Assembly (NCBI GenBank): GCA_007376805.1
Contig: VMGX01000003.1
Location: forward strand, 1-51,281
Direction: 5' to 3'
Source of the DNA: Parcubacteria group bacterium Athens0714_16
GTDB taxonomy: Bacteria; Patescibacteriota; Minisyncoccia; Phycocordibacterales; 21-14-all-36-13
Length of the DNA stretch: 51,281 bases
Of this stretch, positions 17,994 to 24,864 are shown one piece after another. The notes under the pieces are model-generated. The model searched no databases, was not told the origin of the DNA, and was given only the letters and a program-made list of their open reading frames with translations. The stretch's first letter is position 1; every line of letters starts with the position of its first letter. The position numbers were made by a program, and so were the translations under genes.

Positions 17994-19418
17994 ATGGCAG
18001 ACAAAAACATATTACAAAAAAATAGTAAGATTTTACGTAAAAAAACAGAAAAAATTCCTCTGGATAAAATTGGTAGCAAAAAAATAAAAGGAATTATTGA
18101 AAAAATGAAGAAAGCTGTTAACTCTCGGGATGACGGCGTCGCTATTGCTGCACCACAAATTGGAGAAGCAATAAAAATGTTCCTTATTTCTAAAAAAGCA
18201 TTCGAAATAATTTATGGAAAGGAAAATATAGAAAATACAGAAAAAATTTTTGAAGACAAAATTTTTATAAATCCAGAATTAACAAAAATATCAAAAGAGA
18301 AAGCCAACGTTGAGGAAGGATGTTTGTCGGTAAAAGAAGTATATGGGCTCGTAGAAAGATCAAAAAAAGCCACAATAAAAGCACACGATGAAAATGGAAA
18401 ATTATTTACAATGGGCGGTAGTGGTTTGATGGCACAAATTTTTCAACATGAAATGGATCATCTCGATGGGGTTCTTTTCATAGATAAAACAAAAAATACA
18501 TGGAAAACCAACCCCAAAGAAAAAATGGAGCATTTTACAAACGAAGAAAAAAATTTGAAAATTGCATTTTTTGGAACATCAAACTTTTCTGTGCTTGTGC
18601 TTGAAGAGTTAAAGAAAGAAAAAATAACTCCTTCATTAATAATTACTGTCCCCGATAAACCAAAAGGAAGGAAATTGGTTATAACTCCATCTGAAACAAA
18701 AATCTGGGCTGAAAAAAATAAAATAGAATTTATACAGCCAGAAAAATTAGACAGCGTTGTAGAAAAAAAACTTATAGACGAAGGATTTAATCTTTTTGTT
18801 GTTGCTTCCTATGGGAAAATTATTCCGAAATCAATTCTTGCTATACCAAAATTTGAGACATTAAATGTTCATCCATCTCTTTTACCAAAACTGCGTGGAG
18901 CATCGCCAATTAAATCTGCCATCCTAGAAGACGAAAAAAATATTGGTGTAACAATAATGCTTGTAGACGAAGAAATGGACCACGGACCAATCATCTCACA
19001 AAAAAAGGTGACTCCAATTGGCTGGCCAACAAAGTCGCTTGAGCTTGAAAAAATTCTCGCGGAAGAAGGCGGAAAACTTTTAGCAAAAACTATCCCTTCT
19101 TGGATTTATGACGAAATAAAACTAAAAGAACAAAATCATGAACTTGCTACTTACAGCAAAAAAATAAAAAAGGAAGATGCATTAATAAATTTTGATGATG
19201 ATCCATATTTAAATTACAGAAAAATACAGGCGTTTGATGATAACCCTCGTGCCTATTTCTTTGTGAAAAAAACAGACCCTAAAACACAGGCAAACAAAGA
19301 TATTCGTATAATAATCACAGATGCAAAATTTGAAGACGGAAAATTAAAAATTTTAAAAGTAATTCCTGAAGGAAAAAAAGAAATGTCTTACGAAGAATTT
19401 CAAAAAAACCTTCGTTGA
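17994..19418 (+). CDS. peptide deformylase / methionyl-tRNA formyltransferase fusion
   Basis: Def motifs GVAIAAPQIG, EGCLS, QHEMDH, then Fmt motifs IAFFGTSNFSVLVLEEL, NVHPSLLPKLRGASPI, GVTIMLVDEEMDHGPI in one 474-aa ORF. Confidence 0.9.
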   Translation: MADKNILQKNSKILRKKTEKIPLDKIGSKKIKGIIEKMKKAVNSRDDGVAIAAPQIGEAIKMFLISKKAFEIIYGKENIENTEKIFEDKIFINPELTKISKEKANVEEGCLSVKEVYGLVERSKKATIKAHDENGKLFTMGGSGLMAQIFQHEMDHLDGVLFIDKTKNTWKTNPKEKMEHFTNEEKNLKIAFFGTSNFSVLVLEELKKEKITPSLIITVPDKPKGRKLVITPSETKIWAEKNKIEFIQPEKLDSVVEKKLIDEGFNLFVVASYGKIIPKSILAIPKFETLNVHPSLLPKLRGASPIKSAILEDEKNIGVTIMLVDEEMDHGPIISQKKVTPIGWPTKSLELEKILAEEGGKLLAKTIPSWIYDEIKLKEQNHELATYSKKIKKEDALINFDDDPYLNYRKIQAFDDNPRAYFFVKKTDPKTQANKDIRIIITDAKFEDGKLKILKVIPEGKKEMSYEEFQKNLR

Positions 19419-19437
19419 AGTCAGACTTCAACGAAGG
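19409..19437 (+). terminator. stop-codon-containing hairpin
   Basis: CCTTCGTTGAAGTC-A-GACTTCAACGAAGG; the fmt TGA stop is inside the left arm. Confidence 0.7.
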
Positions 19438-19491
19438 GTAATTTTAAAATATTAAAAAATGGCTAATTTTAGCCATTTTTCTTTATTTTAC

Positions 19492-19521
19492 TTGACAAAA
19501 TATGCTTAAAGATGCTATAAT
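19492..19521 (+). promoter_or_regulatory. predicted promoter for gene 19572
   Basis: TTGACA - 18 nt - TATAAT with TGC before -10; downstream 5' leader similar to 33167-33205. Confidence 0.7.
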
Positions 19522-19571
19522 ATACATAGAAATTAAGAAAGTTTTTTGAAACTAATTCATCGGAGGATGAA

Positions 19572-19802
19572 GTGGACTTAATAACATTATTATCTTCAAT
19601 TGTTTATGGATTATTTGTTTTCGCGTCTTTTTTTGAAAAAGGACCAATGAAAATAATCCTGACAAACGAACAGGATGCAAAAAATTTCTTTATTCGTGTG
19701 GGCATGGGAATAATTTTTCTACCATTAATGGGTGTCATATTTAATGCACTCGGATATGCTGGAAAATTCCTACTTGCTCCGTTTAGTTTTTTGCAATTTT
19801 GA
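19572..19802 (+). CDS. small membrane protein (76 aa, GTG start)
   Basis: CGGAGG upstream, hydrophobic segments, terminator downstream. Confidence 0.65.
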   Translation: MDLITLLSSIVYGLFVFASFFEKGPMKIILTNEQDAKNFFIRVGMGIIFLPLMGVIFNALGYAGKFLLAPFSFLQF

Positions 19803-19806
19803 ATTC

Positions 19807-19837
19807 ACCGGCTATAGCTTAAAAACTATACGCCGGT
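19807..19837 (+). terminator. Rho-independent terminator
   Basis: ACCGGCTATAGcttaaaaaCTATAcGCCGGTTTTTT. Confidence 0.75.
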
Positions 19838-19851
19838 TTTTTATTTCCCAA

Positions 19852-20126
19852 ATTCAAAAGCGATGAATGAGCTTTTGAATCCATAATAATTTTTTGAGGA
19901 TCCAGCCCCTATTTTGTTTAACAAAATAGGGGCTGGATAGTAAAAAATCCATTCTCTAATTCCGTTGGGTTAGAGAATGGATTTTCTTTTTTTTAAAAAC
20001 TATTCAACTATTTCCTCCCAAGGCGGACAAGTAAGTAAATTAGAAAACAGTTTTAAAATTTATAAAATTCCTATAGATTATTTTATAGACCACCTAACTC
20101 TGCTATCGCAGAGTTAGGTGGTCTAT
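19852..20126. repeat. array of long perfect hairpins
   Basis: 19852-19880 ATTCAAAAGC..GCTTTTGAAT+CCATAAT; 19900-19938 ATCCAGCCCCTATTTTGTT-t-AACAAAATAGGGGCTGGAT; 19944-19985 AAAATCCATTCTCTAA..TTAGAGAATGGATTTT; 20085-20126 ATAGACCACCTAACTCTGC-tatc-GCAGAGTTAGGTGGTCTAT. Confidence 0.75.
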
Positions 20127-20180
20127 TTTATTTTTTTGTTTTTTCCTTTATTGCCCCAGTACCACCAACCTTTATTTGAG

Positions 20181-20570
20181 CTACGGAATAAACTTTCTTG
20201 TTTTCTTGAACCACATTCCTTTCATCATTTCCTTTATTCTCTGCCCACCTCTTCTTATCAAATGTGTTTTCTTTTCATTGTATTGGGTAACTTCTTCGAT
20301 TATTTTTTCCTGCATCTCATCAATCGCTGAATATAAATCTCCTGCCTCCGAAACAGCTCTGAAACTTTTCCCTGCTTTATGTAAATTTATTTCTGCTTTA
20401 AAAATATCTCCCTTGTTCTGTCCCCTTTTTGTCATTCCTATTTCCACATCAACAATTACACTCGTATCTTCCGGATTTAAAAATCTTTTCAATTTTGAAA
20501 GTTTTTTATCTAAATAATCCGTTATAGCAGGAGTCAAAGTTATATTTGTTGCCTTTGTGTTTATATTCAT
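20181..20570 (-). CDS. hpf: ribosome hibernation promoting factor / RaiA family
   Basis: MNINTKATNITLTPAITDYLDKKLSKLKRFLN...AEINLHKAGKSFRAVSEAGDLYSAIDEMQEKI. Confidence 0.9.
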   Translation of the reverse strand: MNINTKATNITLTPAITDYLDKKLSKLKRFLNPEDTSVIVDVEIGMTKRGQNKGDIFKAEINLHKAGKSFRAVSEAGDLYSAIDEMQEKIIEEVTQYNEKKTHLIRRGGQRIKEMMKGMWFKKTRKFIP

Positions 20571-20664
20571 ATTAATTTATTATATCACGACTTAATAAAT
20601 AAATTACAAAACGTTGTTTTTTGATTAACAACATCGCCGTCTTTTTAATTAACAACCATTCAAC

Positions 20665-20731
20665 AATTTAGCTAAATTAGGGAGTGATCTTTTTTTGTAA
20701 TTTTGTAATCGTTTAGCAATTTAGCTAAATT
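20665..20731. promoter_or_regulatory. two palindromes AATTTAGCTAAATT (candidate operators)
   Basis: 20665-20678 and 20718-20731, 53 bp apart inside a tandem ~50-bp repeat. Confidence 0.5.
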
Positions 20732-20773
20732 AGAGAATGGTCTCTTTTGTGATTTTACAATTAAAACAAAAAA

Positions 20774-21052
20774 TTAAAGTGTGGAAACAATATTAGAAAC
20801 AAAGTTTGATAGTGGTTTATTTAAAAAGTAATAGACCAGTGGTCCTCTTTGGTCTGAAGATAATACATCTGCCCTTTCCAAAAGTTTAAGATGTCTTGAA
20901 ACAGATTGTATAGATATTCTTAATTCCTCTGCTATATTACCTACTGACATTTCCCCGTTCTTTTTAATTAATGAAATAATTGCCAGTCTGCGATAATTTG
21001 CTACGGCCTTTATTGATGTTTCTACTTTTTTAAATTGTTTTGCCTCAATCAT
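20774..21052 (-). CDS. ArsR-like winged-helix transcriptional regulator
   Basis: NYRRLAIISLIKKNGEMSVGNIAEELRISIQSVSRHLKLLERADVLSSDQRGPLVYYFLN. Confidence 0.85.
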   Translation of the reverse strand: MIEAKQFKKVETSIKAVANYRRLAIISLIKKNGEMSVGNIAEELRISIQSVSRHLKLLERADVLSSDQRGPLVYYFLNKPLSNFVSNIVSTL

Positions 21053-21124
21053 ATTAAAAAATTTTATTTTATTTTTATTATTTTTACACTTATATTTTAC
21101 TTCAAAATAATTTCTTATTCAACC

Positions 21125-21136
21125 ATTTAGCTAAAT
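21125..21136. promoter_or_regulatory. palindrome ATTTAGCTAAAT upstream of the ArsR-like gene
   Basis: same core as 20665 and 20718, about 73 bp upstream of the regulator start. Confidence 0.5.
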
Positions 21137-21156
21137 AAGAGAGTGGCCTCTTCAAC

Positions 21157-21193
21157 TTTTTAATTTTAATTTTAATTTTAATTTTAATTTTTA
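21157..21193. repeat. (TTTTAA)n microsatellite
   Basis: ttttaattttaattttaattttaattttaattttt. Confidence 0.8.
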
Positions 21194-21405
21194 ATATCTA
21201 AAGTCTTATTTGGTCTTTTATGTCCTGTAATAATAATTATTTTATTTCTCGGTTTGTTTAAATATTCCGAAAGTAATTCAATCATACTATCATTCGCAAA
21301 ATTATTTTCAGCTTTTTCTTTTACCCAAATCTCAAAACGATTTTCAGATATTTTTTCTATCTTCGTCTTTTTTGAATTCGGATGAACTTTTACACGAGTT
21401 ATCAT
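21184..21405 (-). CDS. DUF167/YggU family protein
   Basis: MITRVKVHPNSKKTKIEKISENRFEIWVKEKAENNFANDSMIELLSEYLNKPRNKIIIITGHKRPNKTLDI. Confidence 0.85.
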   Translation of the reverse strand: MITRVKVHPNSKKTKIEKISENRFEIWVKEKAENNFANDSMIELLSEYLNKPRNKIIIITGHKRPNKTLDIKN

Positions 21406-21413
21406 TTTTTTTT

Positions 21414-21469
21414 ACCCTATTAAATTCTGCGAAGCAGAAATTTGTCATGAGCAAATTATTTAATAGGGT
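21414..21469. repeat. three-way-junction palindrome
   Basis: ACCCTATTAAA [TTCTGCgaaGCAGAA] [AATTTGtcatgagCAAATT] TTTAATAGGGT. Confidence 0.7.
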
Positions 21470-21701
21470 TAATTATATCACTTATAAAAAAAGACCACGA
21501 GTGTGGTCTTTGTGCCTATTCTATTTTGAGATTATTGGTCTTGCTATATCAAAAAATGATAAAACAAGTTTTTTGTATGCTCCCAACGGCATCATTGCAT
21601 ATTTCCGAAATAAATTGGGTCTTGCCAAAATATTAAAAAATTATAATTTACAATTTTGTAAATTTTGTTATTATTTGTATGTTGTTTTTTGAAAAACAAA
21701 T

Positions 21702-21742
21702 TCCGGGGTACCTGCCAAAGGCAGGCAGGGCTCACGGTAGAG
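21702..21742 (+). pseudogene. damaged copy of tRNA-Asn 5' end
   Basis: TCCGGGGTA + CCTGCCAAAGGCAGGCAGG insertion + GCTCACGGTAGAG versus TCCGGGGTAGCTCAGCGGTAGAG in the intact gene. Confidence 0.65.
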
Positions 21743-21763
21743 TTAAAATTGAAAACAAAATAT

Positions 21764-22106
21764 TCCGGGGTAGCTCAGCGGTAGAGCGGTCGCCTGTGAG
21801 ACAAAATTTTTTGGCAGGCATTACGCAGCTTTCTATTGAAAGATAGATTGAAAAACGAGGTGAATTGTCTGGAAGCCGTAACATTAAATTAACGGTAATC
21901 AGCAGCCAAGCTCTGACACAATGTCAGGGAAGGTTCAGAGACTATCCATTTTTGGAGTAGCTCTCTAATTTATTTTAGAGCGCGAAGCGCCTTGCTCCTA
22001 AGTTCATATAATTTATGAATATGGAGATGATATAGTCCATGCTTCTAGTAATAGAAGACAACATGTAAGCGATTGGTCGTAGGTTCGATCCCTACCCCCG
22101 GAGCCA
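21764..22106 (+). tRNA. tRNA-Asn(GUU), intron-containing, CCA encoded
   Basis: exons 21764-21797 and 22066-22106 join to TCCGGGG TA GCTC AGCGGTA GAGC G GTCGC CTGTTAA GCGAT TGGTC GTAGG TTCGATC CCTAC CCCCGGA G CCA, a full cloverleaf. Confidence 0.93.
21798..22065 (+). ncRNA. group I self-splicing intron in the tRNA anticodon
   Basis: P1: exon GCCTGT pairs with internal guide GCAGGC with terminal U-G; core AACGGTAATCAGCAGCCAAG, GTTCAGAGACTAT and GATATAGTCC; terminal G. Confidence 0.9.
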
Positions 22107-22189
22107 ATAAAAAATAACCCTATTTTTAGGGTTATTTTTGTTTTATTCACAGTTGCTTGATTTATAATTTTATAAATGTATAATATTTA

Positions 22190-22249
22190 TATGCCTGTGG
22201 GCGCAAGCCCCTTTTCGGCTAAGGATTTCCTAAGCTGAGGGCAGGCATA
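22190..22249 (+). ncRNA. candidate structured small RNA (three-way junction)
   Basis: TATGCCTG t GGGCgcaaGCCC ctttt CGGCTAAGGatttCCTAAGCTG aggg CAGGCATA; TTGATT-16-TATAAT upstream, ACCACCttctttGGTGGTATTTTTGTTTTT downstream. Confidence 0.45.
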
Positions 22250-22285
22250 ACAAAAACACCACCTTCTTTGGTGGTATTTTTGTTT

Positions 22286-22777
22286 TTACTCGTCCTCGAT
22301 ACCTTCCTGATAAAGTTTTTGTTTATTAATTTTTCCATGTGGCATCACACTCCAAAAATGTAGTTTTCCATCTCCTATACGACGAATAATTACTCTAAGT
22401 AAAAAACGTTTCTTTTCTCCAACAATGTCATGGAATGCCCAATATTCAACATTTTTTGTTTTTGTAAATCCATCTTTTGCTGGTTTGCCAAATTTTTCAA
22501 TTCTCATTCTGTATTCTTGAACTGTTCCAGTTTTTTTAATTATTTCCAAACCTCGTTTCAGTAGTTTTAATTTGAGTTTTTGTTCCTCAACATTTCTCGG
22601 TTGCCTATTTGGTTTATGTAATAAATGGTTAAAGCCGTCAGAGTTAAGTGTGATAAAAGAATCAAAAAATGGACATCTTATCTCTTTTTTACTTTCGTAA
22701 ATTAATCTTAATTTTTCAATAAGTTCGTGCAATTCAATATTTTCTTCGTCGTTTATATTCTGTTCCTCATTTCTCAT
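22286..22777 (-). CDS. hypothetical protein; possibly PBECR/RelE-like nuclease fold
   Basis: C-terminal EYWAFHDIVGEKKRFLLRVIIRRIGDGKLHFWSVMPHG; family assignment tentative. Confidence 0.5.
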   Translation of the reverse strand: MRNEEQNINDEENIELHELIEKLRLIYESKKEIRCPFFDSFITLNSDGFNHLLHKPNRQPRNVEEQKLKLKLLKRGLEIIKKTGTVQEYRMRIEKFGKPAKDGFTKTKNVEYWAFHDIVGEKKRFLLRVIIRRIGDGKLHFWSVMPHGKINKQKLYQEGIEDE

Positions 22778-22843
22778 AAATAAATTATATCATTTTTTAT
22801 TTTTAAAATAAAAAACACGACTCTTTGGAAGCCGTGTTGTTTA

Positions 22844-23443
22844 TCATAAAATCGATTGAACAAATTCACAAAGTTGTTTGCCAATTACTTTTTGCCAAAA
22901 CTTATCTTGTTCTTCTTGTGACATCTCGGATATGTACACTTCTGTTTCTGGGTCAATTTGTATTGATTCTAACGGGTAACCGTTCACTATATTATTACTT
23001 GGTTTTGAAACAAATATCCTTGGAGAAACAATTGTGGTCCCCTTTAGAATTTTTCCGTTGTCTGCAATACAAATTGCAAATTCCCATCTCCCGTTTATTT
23101 TCCCTCCAAGTTTATCTACCACAGAAATATAATGTTTCAGCAGTTCATCATCTGTTGGTCTATCCGTTCTACCCAAAATTCTTCTCACATTCATTTTGGG
23201 CTGTTCTTCGTCTGATAAACCATCAAGGTATAAAGCATTATCCATTGAAAGAACAATTCTATTTAGAGATTTCGAATAATGTTTTGCCTTTATTTTTGCA
23301 TTTTCTTGTGGAGTTAAACCGTTCTCTTCAACATCACAAATTTTGTATGGTAATCCTTCAACAGTAATTGGTAATTCAAAGAGTGCTCCTGCAATTTGTT
23401 TAACTTTGGCTTGGTTTTGTGTCCCTATTATTAATGTTTTCAT
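22844..23443 (-). CDS. HAM1/RdgB-like non-canonical NTP pyrophosphatase
   Basis: MKTLIIGTQNQAKVKQI N-terminal nucleotide motif; NGLTPQENAKIKAKHYSKSLNRIVLSMDNALYLDGL. Confidence 0.7.
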   Translation of the reverse strand: MKTLIIGTQNQAKVKQIAGALFELPITVEGLPYKICDVEENGLTPQENAKIKAKHYSKSLNRIVLSMDNALYLDGLSDEEQPKMNVRRILGRTDRPTDDELLKHYISVVDKLGGKINGRWEFAICIADNGKILKGTTIVSPRIFVSKPSNNIVNGYPLESIQIDPETEVYISEMSQEEQDKFWQKVIGKQLCEFVQSIL

Positions 23444-23601
23444 ATAAATACTCCTTTTCTATTTTTCTATATGATATTAAATCATTTTGAAACAATTTAA
23501 TCAAATAAAGGTTCTAACATCGTCTATTCGGCGGAGCCAATAAAAAAATACTCATATATAAAATATGAGTATTTTTTATTTTATTATTGCAACGGAAATA
23601 A

Positions 23602-24546
23602 TTAACGCACTACTGTCATAGTTTTACCAGCGAAAAAAGTACCTGTTGGGTTTGATGCGTTATTTCCAATCATTTCACCCGAAGCTGTAGCACCAAAAGA
23701 TCCGCCAAAGATACCATAGACTGTAGAACCAATAACCGCTGAAGGACTAACGTCACCATCAACTCTTAAAACCAGTGTTTGGTTGGTTATAAGCGGTATA
23801 TTGACAGAAGGAAAGTTCATGCCGGCGGTAGTAACACTTCTAGTCGTACCAAGTTGCACACCAGTAACATCGTCGTAGAGGCGTAAAGTAGAAATATTTT
23901 GATAACCGTTTGGCATTGGTAATAGTGTAACAGCGAAGGTATTTAAGGTACCGTCACAATTCGAAACTGCATTGAATTTCACCAGAGTAACTCCACTTTG
24001 ACCGGGAGTTATATTTTGCGCTGCAGGAGTTGTTGGATTAACCGAGGCTGTAAGCATACATGATTGAGTTATAGGAGTGCTTGATAAACTTGTGACTGTA
24101 AAATATTGACCAAGGCTCATCTTACCATAGGCGTTCACTACCTTAATCTGTATTTTACAAGATCCGGGTTTTATTTTAGCTAAGCTTGCCGCACAGTCTG
24201 CCTTCACTTTGTCGGAAATAAGATTAACATGAAACGTCAGTGTTTTGCCGTCAGGTGAAAGAATGGGTTGATCGAGAACTTCATTTTGTATTAAAATATA
24301 ATTGCCCGGAGCATATACCTTCCCACTTATTTGAGTGCCGGTAATCCCTTCAATTGACGTTGAAAATCCAGAACCAATTACAACAACTTCCGTTCCAGTA
24401 GCACCCTGGCTGGGCGTAATTGAATTAATTTTCACTGAGCTTTCCGCTTTTGGTATGGCACCTTGGAATAATAGTATTCCAGCAATAGCAACCACACCAC
24501 ATGTCGTGATAATTTGAACTTTTTTATTTTTTAGTTTTTCTTTCAT
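23602..24546 (-). CDS. secreted IPT/TIG-domain-like surface protein
   Basis: N-terminal TM/signal; INSITPSQGATGTEVVVIGSGFS typical TIG motif. Confidence 0.7.
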   Translation of the reverse strand: MKEKLKNKKVQIITTCGVVAIAGILLFQGAIPKAESSVKINSITPSQGATGTEVVVIGSGFSTSIEGITGTQISGKVYAPGNYILIQNEVLDQPILSPDGKTLTFHVNLISDKVKADCAASLAKIKPGSCKIQIKVVNAYGKMSLGQYFTVTSLSSTPITQSCMLTASVNPTTPAAQNITPGQSGVTLVKFNAVSNCDGTLNTFAVTLLPMPNGYQNISTLRLYDDVTGVQLGTTRSVTTAGMNFPSVNIPLITNQTLVLRVDGDVSPSAVIGSTVYGIFGGSFGATASGEMIGNNASNPTGTFFAGKTMTVVR

Positions 24547-24864
24547 ATTTTTAAATATTGATAATTAATAATGAGACCGTTAATACAAGTATTATACTAC
24601 AATTTCAATTCTAAAATGATAAGCTATCATAAAATAAGTTCTAAATGTGTCTAATGATAGGAATCAAATAAACTTTTAGTGCATCTAATATAATTTTATG
24701 GTTAATTTGGATAGAGTATAAAAATATTTAGCAATAAAAATTATTAAGATTAATTTAAATAATTTGTATAAAAAATATTAAAGCCTTATAATACATATGG
24801 GATTTGTTATTTTATTAACAAATTATTAATAGCCATTATTATTAACAATTAATTTTATATAAAT

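Noticed and set aside
21157-21193. (TTTTAA)n as a phase-variation switch
   Set aside because: A hexamer repeat near the 3' end of a DUF167 gene would not shift frame there and no promoter role is evident.
21372-21692. 106-aa ORF upstream of the tRNA
   Set aside because: Runs through a palindrome and a terminator-like hairpin (AAAGACCACgagtGTGGTCTTT); no ribosome-binding site or recognisable domain.
22825-23367. 180-aa plus-strand ORF
   Set aside because: Antisense to the better-supported HAM1-like CDS; composition looks like reverse-strand coding artefact.
23514-23545. Direct repeat CGGAGCCAATAAAAAA matching the tRNA-Asn 3' end, suggesting an integrated island with att sites
   Set aside because: Only 16 nt and partly an A-run; the segment can also be a GGC-GGA-GCC mini-hairpin; no integrase is visible between 22107 and 23545.
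24547-24864. Very AT-rich ~320-bp gap as a replication origin
   Set aside because: No DnaA-box cluster or dnaA/dnaN neighbours seen; it is a divergent intergenic region between secreted-protein genes.
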